DNA from: Thysanoteuthis rhombus
Taxonomy: Eukaryota; Mollusca; Cephalopoda; Oegopsida; Thysanoteuthidae
Direction: 5' to 3'
Length of the DNA: 64,000 nt
Assembly: GCA_963457665.1 (NCBI GenBank)
Contig: OY735219.1
Location: 40,058,477-40,122,476, forward strand
The notes beneath the pieces were generated by a model, which saw nothing but the letters and a program-made list of their open reading frames with translations, was not told where the DNA came from and did not search any database. How positions within the stretch are numbered: position 1 is the stretch's first letter; every line of letters begins with the position of its first letter. The translations under genes were made by a program, and so were the position numbers. This document shows, in pieces, positions 34,796 through 46,581 of the stretch.

Positions 34796-35332
34796 TCCTG
34801 TATGTCAATCAATTTGAATATAACTCTGTAGAAGGGTGAGAAATTGATTATGGAAGAGATTGAATTTTGGCATTGATTCATGGACAATGGGTTTGTTATA
34901 ATGGGATAGAATGAACATCAACAGTTGTTTATTTTGGATTCCCAAATGGCCGCCTTTGAACATCATAGAAAAAATGGTGACAGTTTCTTTCTTGATCTGG
35001 ATGGTTTTTAGATATGATTGCTAGATAAGTTTCTACAACCCCAAAATGATAACTTCCACTTTCCAATAGACTATATGTGGAAAATCCTATAAACATAATG
35101 TTTGCGTATTTACATTTCATCAAATTATTTTTTCAAGCTTTTGTCATTCTCAAACATGTAAACAGCAAACAATTTTCTCAGCAGTGCTACAAATTTCTCT
35201 GAAAAAGATGGTTGGCAACTGTCAAAATGCATCAAAACATGCCCATTTATTGATACTAATTTTTGAGATGAAAAACCTGTTTTTTTATCTTAATTTTTTC
35301 TCTTCGCCTACCAAATGTCATTTTCATAACAT
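34796..35332. other. Unassigned stretch
   Basis: No family or exon recognised. Confidence 0.3.
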
Positions 35333-35409
<77 letters not shown>

Positions 35410-35414
35410 TATAT

Positions 35415-35467
<53 letters not shown>

Positions 35468-35472
35468 TATAT

Positions 35473-35517
<45 letters not shown>

Positions 35518-35520
35518 TAT
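35333..35520. repeat. (TA)n microsatellite with GATATA interruptions
   Basis: TA tract with a repeated TAGATATATAGATATA interruption at 35405-35420 and again at 35463-35478, so the tract itself is partly duplicated. Confidence 0.95.
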
Positions 35521-35880
35521 ATCAAGTCGCTGTACTCCACGAATGGCTCAACCAACCAGCCAAGTGGGCTACAGATTTTTCTCTTTTTGAGTGTCTGTGT
35601 CTATCGATCTATCTATTTGTGTGTCCATGTGTATATGTGTGTGAGTGTGTCACATTTTGGGGCTACAATGTTGAAAATCTTTTGACGACACCATTAGACA
35701 CCATCTAAATACGTTTTTTTGATTTTAAACAGTAGTGCTTTTTTTGTTCTCTAAGGTCATTGCAAGCCTGCCAATGCCCCAATGTTGTGCTGGTATTTTG
35801 GATAGAAGAATCATTTCTTTAAATGATTGTAGATAATCTTTTAGATAATTAGTTTTGGTACACATGTTGGCTATGCTGAA
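35521..35880 (+). repeat. Repeat family T, copy 1
   Basis: CCAACCAGCCAAGTGGGCTA, a GTGTGTGAGTGTGTCACATT block, GACACCATTAGACACCATCT, AAATGATTGTAGATAATC and TTTGGTACACATGTTGGCTA. The same order is seen at 40.06, 49.74 and 63.22 kb. Confidence 0.7.
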
Positions 35881-35983
35881 AGTACTCAGGAGAAAGATAA
35901 TCCAACATGAATTTCAGACAATTAATTAAGAAATAGCATTAAAAAACTCACCAGGAAAATGAACAGACAAAATGTCTTTTCAA

Positions 35984-35987
<4 letters not shown>

Positions 35988-36065
<78 letters not shown>
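35988..36065. repeat. (TA)n microsatellite
   Basis: About 38 perfect TA units. Confidence 0.97.
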
Positions 36066-36068
<3 letters not shown>

Positions 36069-36466
36069 TTCTTTTCTAAGAAAATCATCTAATAAAAATT
36101 CAAATATATTCATGAATTTTTTCACAGGTAATATCTAAGGCCTCCGTGAGGAATTTTTTAAGATGGTGCAAAGCTTTTTCCACCCCTCCCCCCACATACA
36201 TACTGCACAAGCACCTTCATCTTTTAACCATCCTGTTTCATTTACTATAACCCTTTTAGCACGCCATATTATGTTCGCTCTTTGGTAAACAATCAAGCTA
36301 GCATGTTTTGATAATGGACATATCATACCAACGTTCAAATTTCAATACACAGCTCTACCCAAAAAAACTCTCAGGTCCTCTTTGCGCTCTTGGTCCTAGT
36401 ACAATACAGCAGTTAGATCTCCCTTCTGAAGAACCACTATTTTTCACCATGCGTCGACAGTTTGTG

Positions 36467-36471
<5 letters not shown>
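36066..36471. other. Unassigned stretch between microsatellites
   Basis: A mixed-composition block richer in CG than its surroundings. No exon or family recognised. Confidence 0.25.
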
Positions 36472-36551
<80 letters not shown>

Positions 36552-36560
36552 ATATATATA
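36472..36560. repeat. (TA)n microsatellite
   Basis: TA tract with one CATATA and one TTTATA interruption. Confidence 0.97.
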
Positions 36561-36668
36561 AATAAACTGTAGAAATTTGGTCTATTGATGTATTGTTTGT
36601 ACTTCACATCTTGAGCACTCTTGAAATAAAGAAATTACTGTGAAATGTATATATTTCCATGTTAAGTA

Positions 36669-36670
36669 TA

Positions 36671-36712
<42 letters not shown>
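36669..36712. repeat. (TA)n microsatellite
   Basis: TA units with one TGTATA interruption. Confidence 0.95.
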
Positions 36713-36721
36713 TATATGCTA

Positions 36722-36925
36722 TAAAAAAATGAATATATAATCCAACAGAATAATTGGATATATGTTATTTCTACTTTTATTCCTGTAGCAGCCTGTTTCT
36801 TCAATTGTTTATTCTTTTCGAACTGTGTTGGCCAACTGGCATATTCATTGTGTAAAAATAGGGCACTGATTTGAATAGAATTTCAAATAAATATAACATA
36901 TTTAATTATATATATATATATATAT
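36722..36925 (+). repeat. tRNA-derived SINE, internal deletion
   Basis: The left inverted module (AATGAATATATAATCCAACA) runs directly into the 3' part (CCTGTAGCAGCC, CTTCAATTGTTTATTC, CATATTCATTGTGTAA). The A and B boxes are lost. It ends in a TA run. Confidence 0.6.
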
Positions 36926-37907
36926 ATATGTTTATAATCTTTGTGTGTCACACAATCCATGTATGTGCTGTGTGTGTGTATTTACGCAAAGGTGATTGAT
37001 AAGTCCATAGCCTGTACGGTTATTAGCTGAATTTTGATCAGAAATTTTCACTGCTTAATATTTGATCAACGTGATTTATACTCAAGACTTTATTAGCGCT
37101 TTGATAAGAAAGGATATTATGTTGAGAAATAAATGCTTTTTCATCATTAGTTTATAGACATGTTATGATTATTGAATATGTCTGATAATTTTTTTCCTTT
37201 CTTTAGTTTTAGCTTTGTGTTTCTTTCTCAAGATAATGGAGAAGCATAAGCAGTAGGAATATATTCAAATCCAATAAGTTTAGTCTGTTTATTTTCATCC
37301 AAACATTTTTATTTTTCATGTGCTTCACTAGACAAAAATTTATTTTAATTTCACCTGATTCATTCTGATGAGAATTTAGTTCCTTGTACTTTTAGTGTGT
37401 ACAATGAAGGAAATGAAAAAAAACTATAAAATATGAGGTCAGAAATTTTATGGTAATCATTTTGTAAAACTGGCTTTGAGCTACTAGGAATTTAACTTCA
37501 ATATATTCAAAATATTCAAATTTGTTGACTGGATGTTGATAACAGTCTGACAAGCCAAAATAGATTTGTTGTTAATAAAATATTCTAAGAAGAAAACAAG
37601 TTAAATGTTGTAAACTTCTTGTTCCAACTTCAATATGTTTTTTATTTCCATATATTCTCATTCTGTCTGCCTGTCTGTCTGTCTGTCTCTGTCTCTCTTT
37701 ATATATATATATATACTTTCCGGCTTCAAATTTTTCAAATGAAAACAAACTCAAAAGGCAGTAATATAAAATTCATATAAATCATTTTGAGTGCTCAATA
37801 CCTACATGACATGTAGATAGAGCATTATAATAATATTAGAAAAACAACTGATGAGCATTTCTTGCAAAATACAGTGTTAAGATCCCTCTAGTTTTTCGTA
37901 ATATATT
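36926..37907. other. Unassigned 1-kb stretch
   Basis: No family recognised. A CTGTCTGTCTGTC tract is present at about 37668-37695. Confidence 0.3.
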
Positions 37908-38395
37908 GTCATCATCATCATCATCATCAGTCTTTTAATGTCCGTTGTTGGACATAGACCTTCCCCAGGATTCACCACAATTCTCTATCATGGGCGTTGC
38001 AGAGCTAGTATTTTCTGAATTTGTCAAGTTCATCTCGTATTCTGTGGGCCTTGGTTTCGCATGTGATCTCTCGAGATCCATATGGTAAGTCGTGATGTCC
38101 ATCAGTTGTCTTTCATTTTTGCAACATGGCATGCCCAATGCCATCTAAGTTTTTTATAAAGTCTATGATGTCTTGGGCTCCCATTTTCTTCCTGATATAC
38201 TGTGCTGTCTTGTGATCTCTCCATGTGAGGTTGAGCATGATTGTCTCATACCTCTTGGTTAGGCTCTATATTTCAGCTCCATAAGTGACTATTGGGAGAA
38301 TGCATTGGTCGTATACTCTTCTTTTTAGAATTATTGAGTCTTGTTTTTGAAAGTTGAGCTTGCCATTCTAGAGTGATTCTTTGCTTTATTTCCTC
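37908..38395 (-). mobile_element. RTE LINE 3' fragment, about 490 bp
   Basis: (CAT)n tail at 37911-37928, then antisense main-lineage RTE: TTGTTGGACATAGACCTTCC, GATCTCTCGAGATCCATATG, CATGTGAGGTTGAGCATGAT, and ATTTCAGCTCCATAAGTGAC (YGAETW tract). It has an internal deletion near 38035 and is frame-broken. Confidence 0.88.
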
Positions 38396-38880
38396 ATTTC
38401 CCAGAGAGAGGCATCTGGATATTTACAGGGTTGAGAGAAGAATATATCAGATGGTGAGGGAGGAAAGATATAAGCAGACGCTTGTTGTTAGCTAAAGGAC
38501 TAGAGAGTGCCTAAGCGTTCATAGAGACCTTTTGATCCCCAGCCTCTATAAGGTTCCAACATTCGAAACTCCTTACCTTCAGTGAAAAGCTCTGATCGAA
38601 ATATCGAACTAAATAAATGTTTTTTTCAGTACATCTTACACTTTTCTTTTTTTTTATTGAATGCGCACAATTACCCCCACTGACCTCATGCCAAGAAAGC
38701 AGGTGGGGCAGCTGCCTTTCCTGCCCCCATGGTTTCTAGCACCCCTGTTATTCTATTTTAAATGATACTCTCATATTATTTTCATGCCATACTTTTAAGA
38801 AAATTTAATAATCGTAGCATTCCCTTTACTTCGAATATGAATATTGTTGAAAAGATGTGCTGTTAATGGAATATTGAATT
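38396..38880. other. Unassigned stretch
   Basis: A moderately GC-rich block (CAGGTGGGGCAGCTGCC near 38700) of unknown nature lies next to the RTE truncation point. Confidence 0.25.
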
Positions 38881-39270
38881 GTTTGAAACCATCAACTGAA
38901 TCTGCCACCGCAACTCTCAACATAGGTTTCCTCTGCTTCTTTTAGTTGGTTTGGTTGCTTGGCTGGTTATGTATGTATCACACACAAAGGTTCCACCAGT
39001 AGAGATTTGGGGTTCAAAATTAAAACATATATTCCATATCATGTCTAGAAAAAATGCTTTTTTGGAAATTCCCCCCCCCCCCCCCTCAGAAATAATGGGT
39101 GGGCAATTCACAATATAAGTGTATCCTAAATTGGACCCTCAGTTTTTGTCCAGCTGCATTCATTGATCAACCCATTTTCAATTTTTTCTAATTGATCAGC
39201 CCCAACATTATATGCTGCTATAAGATAATGGCCATGCGATGGTTACTATTGAGTCACTAACCAGACCTGT
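38881..39270 (-). repeat. R500-A copy with long C tract
   Basis: GTTTGAAACCATCAACTG to GTCACTAACCAGACCTGT. The C-rich centre has expanded to about 16 consecutive C residues at 39070-39085. Confidence 0.87.
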
Positions 39271-40061
39271 ATTTTTATTTCTTTCAATTCTCATTCTTTT
39301 GAGTATGATGGTCTGGTTACCTCCTATGAAACGTATCAGCAAATTTATTTGCTCTCAAAATGAGATTAAGATATTTGATTATGAAAAGCTTCAAGAAAGA
39401 CTGCTTTCCGTGCTCTCTCATTATGGGACATTTTAAATCTTCTTTTATGAAAGGAAAGCAAGCAAAAATGTTTTTAACTAAATAACTGATCAGTCTTAAG
39501 TGCTCCATTTTATTGAATTTGTTCATTCTATTATCTGAGAAGAGAATGTTCTCTACATTATTTTTCGCACAAACAAAAATGGGTCATGAGAATTCATGAT
39601 TTCTGGAAAACCAATATGGATGCTCATAGGAGCAGAAGGTTTAATTTTGGGTCTTCTTAATCTTTGGAGGAATGTGTCATTCAGGTCACTGAACTTCGCT
39701 TTCGGTTTGGGATGAGAATATGGTTGGAATAATTCTCTTCCAAATGCTTCATTTTAAAGACCATGGGAAAGAAAAATTGACGATCAAATTTTTAGAAGAA
39801 AAGTACCTTCACACGTGGATTAGGGGTGCAATTCAAGGAATTTTGACCAAATATAATTGGTGGTTTTTGATTATAAAATAATCCTATCTAACAATAATCA
39901 CTGACATACAAAGTGTTTTTTGTTCCTAAAAATTTTGTACTCATGCCAGAATAATTGAAGAGTTCCTAATATTCTATCTTCAGATATTCTTTTATTCACT
40001 GTACCGTAGACCCCCCCAATCATTTACCAAAGAATGAACGATTTTTTTTTTGATCATATCT
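39271..40061. other. Unassigned stretch
   Basis: Overlapping 65-69-codon frames on both strands at 39239-39526 carry no recognised motif. Confidence 0.25.
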
Positions 40062-40370
40062 TTGAATCACCATAGCCCAAGAAATGGCCCAACCAACCAG
40101 CCAAGTGAGTAACAGATTCACTCTCTGAGCTTCTGTATGAATGTCTATGTGCATGTGTGTGTCTCCAGGTGATCCTGGTCACATTTTGCTGGAGTACACC
40201 CCTTGGCACTGCTGAGAAATCTTTTTTATAAATCATTATTCAAGTGCTTTTGGGGACTTCTGTGGTCATTTTGGGATCAACAATGCTTAAATCTGGTCCT
40301 GGTATATCTTTTGATAACTTTGTATGGAAGATCTATTTTTTTTAAAATAATCTTAGATAAAAGACTTATG
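40062..40370 (+). repeat. Repeat family T, copy 2
   Basis: CACCATAGCCCAAGAAATGG, CCAACCAACCAGCCAAGTGA, GGTCACATTTTGCTGGAGTA, TTTTGGGGACTTCTGTGGTC. Its central part differs from the other copies. Confidence 0.65.
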
Positions 40371-40966
40371 AAAAGTACGGATATTTGTATATTTTTCATT
40401 TTGAATTCTTGTAATAAATTCCTTCTCATTGTCAGTGACTATTGCATACAAAACTGGTTTTTTTTTTGGTCAAGAAAAGAGAGGAAGATATCTTGGAATA
40501 CTGACCAATATTTCTTTCTATAATTTCATTTTTCTACCTTCTGAATTTTCCTAAGGCTTCCAGATGATTTACTACGGTTAAAATGATTCACTTCTAATTT
40601 TTCTGCAAATTCTCATGTTGTTTGCATTGCTTTTCTCTCAAGAGTTCCTCCAATTCATCCGTTTTCAAGGTGCAAAGCTGGGTTTCTCAGTCGTCTTTTG
40701 TTTTTCTGCTATTTTAAAAGCCCCCAACCCCCAGGAAAATGACATTTTTGCTCACATTGTTTATCCAATGTGACCCTTGCACTTGTTGATTTGCTTTTTC
40801 AAAAATTCTTTTGATTCAGCATTTTTACTATGTCATTAGAACATAAAATTCTATTTTGCTATGTCGGTTGCATCCCTTGGTGTGACAGAGTACAAAAACA
40901 CGATTCTAATCATTATATGTGTGGATCATTATTATTATCATTCTATTTTATTTTTCAATTTGGCAG
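40371..40966. other. Unassigned stretch, upstream intron candidate
   Basis: Ends in a T-rich tract (TTCTATTTTATTTTTCAATT) and TGGCAG, a good 3' splice site for the exon that follows. Confidence 0.35.
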
Positions 40967-41028
40967 GGCCATTGAAGGACAAGATAAAAGCCCAGCAACT
41001 GTTCACATGGAACTTTTAGACTCTCTTG
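40967..41028 (+). CDS. Candidate 62-nt internal exon of a host gene
   Basis: Best host-exon signal in the window. A long polypyrimidine tract ending TTTGGCAG precedes 62 open nucleotides followed by the consensus donor GTAAGT (41029-41034). The reading is AIEGQDKSPATVHMELLDSL, with one base completing the previous codon and one starting the next (phase 2 in, phase 1 out). Composition differs from the AT-rich surroundings and the peptide has no low-complexity bias. No other exon could be linked to it, implying introns of tens of kilobases. I do not recognise the protein family. All other frames are closed shortly beyond the splice sites. Confidence 0.5.
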
Positions 41029-41796
41029 GTAAGTAAAGAATTTATTTATCATCAATATTAATATTCAACCTTGAATTGAGTGCATTGACAAGCAAGTAGC
41101 CTAGTAATATAAGAAAAGCATATAGTTTACACTACAAATATTCATGCGCTTAAACATATCTAGGAACTATACAAATGAAATATTTAACTGAATTTTATCC
41201 ACTGTCTTTTTTGTATCAGACCATATTCCAAGAACATGAAGGGAGGAGAAACTTACATTCGATATTTTTTGAGACAAACCACTGCAATAGTGTCAAATCT
41301 GAAAATTAAGCAAATCTGTATTTGGAGGTTCAGTACCAGCCTCTTGAGGGGTCCCTTCTTGATTTCTATATTTGACTCTATTCCAATACCTGTTATGAAG
41401 CTTGGATTATCTCCCCTTGTAGCCCAATTTGGTAACCATGCTTGGCCATATTTTCTATTACTAAGATGCTGCAGTATCTTCTCAAAGAGCCAGTTTTATC
41501 AATCTGAGTATCATCCTCATCTTAGATTTGATAAAGAAAGAGTAGATTCGAAGCAAATACAGCATTTCTATTTGTATTTCTCGACTTTTTATATTTGTCT
41601 GGAAATTATTCAGCCATTTCAATGCTCCCTGAGAAGAAGCCCCGGAAAAAAGATTTAGTCAAAAAATGATGACATGCAAATCAAATTCACACTGAGCCAT
41701 GTTCTTTTTAAAATATGCATTCTGTTACCAACTGTCAAAATGAGAATGAGAAGTGAAAAAAGATAAAATGTTTTATAAAATAAAATTCTTGAGTAT
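41029..41796. other. Unassigned stretch, downstream intron candidate
   Basis: A 140-codon plus-strand frame (41236-41658), the longest outside repeats, shows no domain, no splice support and no compositional signature of coding sequence. Confidence 0.3.
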
Positions 41797-42271
41797 ATTA
41801 GAAACTTGACAACCAAAAGACACTGTCAACAAAAACTGTCCATATGGTGACTTAGACTTTAGAATGATTCTGCCTTCCTGCCTGCCTGCCTGCCTGCCTG
41901 GATGGCTATATATGTGTCTTGTGAACAGGCCATACTAATGAAGCCATGGGTTAAAAATTTAAACATTTACTCTTTATTATGTCTAGAAATAAAAAATTAA
42001 AAAAAATTATTTTTGTTGTTTGATAATAGTAGGTTTTCAAGGGAGGGTCGATTAGCTATGTAAGTTTATGCTGAATTGGTCCCTCAGTATGTATCTGGCT
42101 GTGTTTAGATTCAGATAGTTTTAGTGATCACTGCCCAGCAAAAAACGAGAGAGGTAACTTGAATTAATCGCCCCTTTTTGCCAATCTTTTAATTGATCAC
42201 CCCCAACACGGCATGCTGCCAAAATATTTTGGTTATGTGATGGTTTCTATTGAGTGACTCAACAGACCTGT
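41797..42271 (-). repeat. R500-A copy
   Basis: ATTAGAAACTTGACAACC to GAGTGACTCAACAGACCTG. It has an expanded CCTG run at 41876-41900. The head block CACCCCCAACACGGCATGCT is near consensus. Confidence 0.87.
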
Positions 42272-43555
42272 CACTTGTATTTATTTGATTTCTCAATATA
42301 AATCCAGTTGGTAATATTCTGTTTTTCATTTCATTCCATCAGACAGAATATGTATTTTTTCAAAAGGACATTGCAAATACAATACAAAACAAAGATCTTT
42401 TGCATGTAAATTTTAGGAATTCAAGACTATTCCTGTTTGCAAATACTTGTTCATTATTGTCAGCAGAAAATCAGTGCAATTTATTTGCATTATGCTCCAA
42501 AGACCTTGGCTTTTTAAGTTTAAGTGGTATAATTATAACCCTGATGCCTGTTTGATATTTGAATGATAACCGTTAACCCTTTTAAACATTGCCAAATTGT
42601 GACCATATACACCCACTCAGTCAGTAAATGATATCTATGAAAATATAGCTAGAAAACTTTTGTGCATATTACTTATGGCTTGTTTTAAAGGAATTTCAGA
42701 ACTCTACAAATCTTTGAGCCAGATGCCATAACCCAGTGTTGGAGATTCTCCAAGCCTGAAAAACATTTTTATGGCTATTTTTAATATTTTATAAAATGTT
42801 GTCAATAATTTTGTTTGCTTTATATCCATTGCGAATGATATTAGTTTAGCAGTGTTTTGAGTTTTAACCATCTTAGTATTTGACAAGAATTTTGAAATGA
42901 AGTTAAAAGTTCTAATCAGCGAAAAATATAAAAAATATCTAAACAGTAGATAAAGAAACTTTAGCTCTTCAGTATTATAGTCATGGATTAGTTTATTGTT
43001 TTTTTATAAAACAGTGGAGTTTTTATTTATTTATCATTAATTGTAATACTATTAGATACAATTAGATTTGGTTCTGCACAAGCATGGGTCTACTGCATAT
43101 CAAAATAAACCCCAAATGACCAATGGGTAGCGCACATATATTAGCATTATTCTGAAGCAAAATACCATGGTCATTTTATTCAGATTATTGCTATAATTTT
43201 GAAATAAAAAGTGCAGAGTTCTTTGTGAAATGACCACAAATTTGTGTGAAAATTTCTAAAATCTGAGATTATGACATTATTGTATGAAAATTAGATAATA
43301 ATTTTCTTTTCCAGCAAAACTCTCATGCTATACTGATCATTTCATATCTTAATAGCTACCTTCTATCATGAACTATTACCCCACTATAGCCTTTCAAAAA
43401 AAAATGGTGTCAAATTTACTGAATGGTCTTTGAAGACTTGGACCTTAAAGGGTTAAGTGCTTCACTCTGATTTGTTATATTAAAGAGACCTTGACTTTTG
43501 ATTAGTGATTGTTTTGATCACATGATGTAGTTCTGCTCTGCTTTGAATTCTTTTG
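42272..43555. other. Unassigned 1.3-kb stretch
   Basis: AT-rich, no family, exon or RNA gene recognised. Confidence 0.3.
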
Positions 43556-43559
43556 TTCC

Positions 43560-43925
43560 ATGTTGCTAATAATCTAAGTTCTAAATCATTTGAATTTTAT
43601 TTTCTTATTCTCTTAGCTTTTTGTATACTGCTGTCTTATAACCACCTTCTTCATGAGCCACTCGTACATCTAGAAAAAGAAGTCTGTTGTTTTCTTATTT
43701 TTCTCTGTATGAGTTATATGTACACCTTGAGAAGGAAATCTATTGCTTTCACATTTTTCCACCATGAACTGTATCAATAGTTTTACTGAGTTCACATGAT
43801 TGAGAAAGACCTGTACGTATTTGGTGGGGCCAGAGTATAAATGTGTCGTCTACATACTTAAGCCAGACTGATGGTTTCAACGATGATGAGCTTATGGCCG
43901 AATCTTCAAAAAATTCAATATATAT
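43560..43925 (-). mobile_element. Second Penelope-like element, RT fragment
   Basis: The minus strand reads FFEDSAISSSSLKPSVWLKY, then the hallmark PLE catalytic motif YVDDTFILWPH (about 43830-43860), IDTVHGG, and after a frameshift LLFLDVRVAHEEGGYKTAVY at about 43622-43690, equivalent to the PLE LPFLDV and VYRKPTHT region. It differs from the PLE at 24-26 kb (RCIDDILF) and so belongs to another PLE lineage. Confidence 0.82.
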
Positions 43926-44165
43926 ATGTATTGGAAATAACTGGAGAAATCGTAGAACCCATCGCCAGGTGGACAACACATTTGTACTCTGGGCCGTTGT
44001 ACGGGTCTTGTTCGATTGTGAATTCACTCAGATCATTGATACTTTTGATGGTGGAAAAGAAGAACTGATAACCTACATAGAAACGATGCTACGATATGGC
44101 ATTATTGAAAAAGTGTTATTCTTTTTGGGACATGTGGAGTATATGCAGCAAGTAATCGTAATATG
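43926..44165 (+). mobile_element. Inverted second copy of the same PLE RT segment
   Basis: The plus strand reads QVDNTFVLW (43970-44000) and, further on, IIDTFDGGKEE, paralleling YVDDTFILW and IDTVHGG of the neighbouring minus-strand fragment. The two copies meet head-to-head near 43925, giving an inverted repeat of about 110 bp arms. The first D of the DD pair is kept and the second is N here. Confidence 0.7.
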
Positions 44166-44269
44166 CTAGTATCAATATGATTTTAGAAAGGGCAACAGCA
44201 ATCAGATAAGACACACATGCTGTTCACGCTGGTTTTGTGTCTTTTTCAAAATTTTACTATGAATTGGTA
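44166..44269. repeat. R500-B-like tail scrap
   Basis: AAATTTTACTATGAATTGGTA-type sequence at 44250-44272 resembles the TTTCTACTATGAATGGTTA block of tail B, directly before the head of the next R500 copy. Confidence 0.35.
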
Positions 44270-44646
44270 GACAGCTGGAGTCTGATTACTCACTCCATAG
44301 AAACTGTCACCATGTGACCAAGATCTTTTGGCAATCTGCCATGTTGGGGATGATCAATTAAAAGATTGAAAAAGTAATCCCTAAATAGTCTAAAAAAACT
44401 AATGTGACTGCCGCCAGACACAAACTAAGGGACCAGTTTAGAATGAACTCACATTGCAAATTGAACTCCAACTAAAAACCTATTTAGTTGGGAATTTTCA
44501 AATGACAGAGACGCTTTCCTCCCAAGGCATAGTAAGATGTGAATGCACAAATTTTCAGCTTTATAGCTCTATTGGTATGGCCTGTATGGGTAACACATAC
44601 AAGCATAGCCAGCAAGCCAGAATCATTTAAAAACTGTAGAAACCAT
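44270..44646 (+). repeat. R500-A copy, extreme tail lost
   Basis: CACTCCATAGAAACTGTCAC, GTTGGGGATGATCAATTAAA, GGACCAGTTTAGAATGAACT, then AAAAACTGTAGAAACC, after which unrelated sequence begins. Confidence 0.85.
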
Positions 44647-45454
44647 GGGATTCCAAGGTGCAAACAGCGTATTCTCTCAACCCTGGATCAGGTGTTCTCA
44701 CAAAGGGCTCGGGTGATTGAAAATTGGAACCTGAGGCTGAATAGTTGTATTTTGAACACAGATCTACCAACAACTGTACATGCTATGGAATAAGATGAAT
44801 CGTCTACAAATATATTTGAAAGACTACTGTACACTGCAACTCATCCAAGCTCTATAACTGACTCTATCAAGCTCCATTACAGAGACCCTTAGTCATAATA
44901 CCAGCACTTAGGACACAGTACAATATTTGCAAATTTAAAAAAAAATAAATGTCCCTCCTATATATTGGCGTAGTTCTTGGCGTAGAATGGTAGCCCCATT
45001 ATGAAACTGTAATTTTTATACAAATTATCTGCTATTCGGAACACTAAACTGATAAACCCACAAAAAATATTTCAGAAACAAGGATAACAATTAGTTATTT
45101 TATTATAGTTTATTGTATTAAACTCATTTTTTTGGCTCTAAAATCCTAAAAATAGACATAGAAAGCTGAAATTTTTATAGTTTAGATATAGGGTTTTAGA
45201 TAAACTGTATGTTGAATGTAAACAAATGCTGAATTTCATTTGTTCATTCAATTATTTATATATATCTTGATCTTCACCTGATATTGGTATGTTGTACCTT
45301 TTCAGAAAGCTCTATGTCTAAGCTACAACATTAACATTTTCGCTCTTGGTCTGTTTTTAAGGGGTTTAGAGAGAAAAAAACGAACCTAACCGTAAAATAA
45401 AAGTTAGCATTTATCTTTGCTTCAGCAAAATTTTTAACAGTTTAGCATTTTTGT
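44647..45454. other. Unassigned stretch
   Basis: The first 150 bp (CCATGGGATTCCAAGGTGCA onward) is less AT-rich and holds an open frame with no recognised motif. The rest is featureless. Confidence 0.25.
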
Positions 45455-45640
45455 TAGCTGTTTAGTAGGATGTTCAATTTCCCATGTAAATTTATGCTAA
45501 GTTGATCACTAGTTTGTGGCCAGCTGCATTCATGCTTGTTTTTTTTTAAATTCAGACATTTTTGAGATCACTGCCCCACAAAATGTGAGAGAAGTATCTT
45601 ATTCAGTGATCACCTTTTTTCTAAATTTTTAATTCATCAT
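45455..45640 (-). repeat. R500-A head fragment
   Basis: AAATTTATGCTAAGTTGATC, CAGCTGCATTCATGCTTG, AGAGAAGTATCTTATTCAGT. Both ends are missing. Confidence 0.75.
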
Positions 45641-46209
45641 CACTGCAAAATATCTAGTATCAAATATGTAAACAATTGTGAAAAAATATATATGTATATA
45701 TATGCATACTCGTATTCATGAGAGTATTTATGTTCATAAACCCACATATCTAATAATTAGCAATGTGCAGCTGTTTTCTGTTATGTTAAGGGATGCAACC
45801 AAAGTTGTAAAATAGAATTTCATCCATGTTCTGATGACGTTATATAAGTGATGAATTCAAAGAAGGATATAAAGATGGGAAAAAGCAATAAAAGCAAGAA
45901 TGAAAAATTTAGAAAATCCATTTGTAGTCAACAGAATGTTATTCTCCAAGCTCACTGCAATTTAAATCTTTGTTATCCACATATTTAAAATGCTATGGGC
46001 ATATCCATATATTTCATATATGTCGTCGTCTTTGACAGCACAGTCATACTAGTAGAAAAATAAAATACTTTGAATTGTTTCAACTGTTAATAAATTGAAT
46101 TTATCATTGTCCAAAAAGAATTTTTCTATTGCTCTTTTTGTTTTGAAAAATCACTTTCAAATTCAATAATTTACATGGCCATTCACAGATGATGTCATTC
46201 AAAGTAAAA
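45641..46209. other. Unassigned stretch
   Basis: No family recognised. Confidence 0.3.
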
Positions 46210-46581
46210 ACAGGTCTGGTGAGTTAATCAATAGAAACTGTCACATGACCTATGTCCTTTGGCAACATGCCATGTTGGGAATGATCAATTAAAAAAATTG
46301 GAAAAAAGGGTGATCAATGAAAAAGTTACTTCTCTCACGTTTTGTTCGATAGTGATCTCTAAAAATGTCTAAAAAATAAAAGCAAGTATGAATGCTGCTT
46401 GACACAAACTAGTGATCAATTTAGCATAAACTTACATCAGAAATTGAACTCTCCACTAAAAAGCTCTGTAGAGGAAAAAAAATTTTTTCAATTTTTTTTT
46501 AGAAGTAATAATGTATAAATGTTAAAATGTTCTGCTCTCCTGTTCTATGAGTGTGTCCTTTATGCATGATGCACACATACA
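46210..46581 (+). repeat. R500-A copy, first part, interrupted by SINE
   Basis: ACAGGTCTGGTGAGTTAATC, AATAGAAACTGTCACATGAC and all central blocks are near consensus, to GCATGATGCACACATAC. The insertion starts at 46582. Confidence 0.88.

Noticed and set aside
41236..41658. 140-codon open frame as a protein gene
   Set aside because: No domain, no coding bias and no splice context. It starts near the candidate exon but is not in register with it through a plausible splice.
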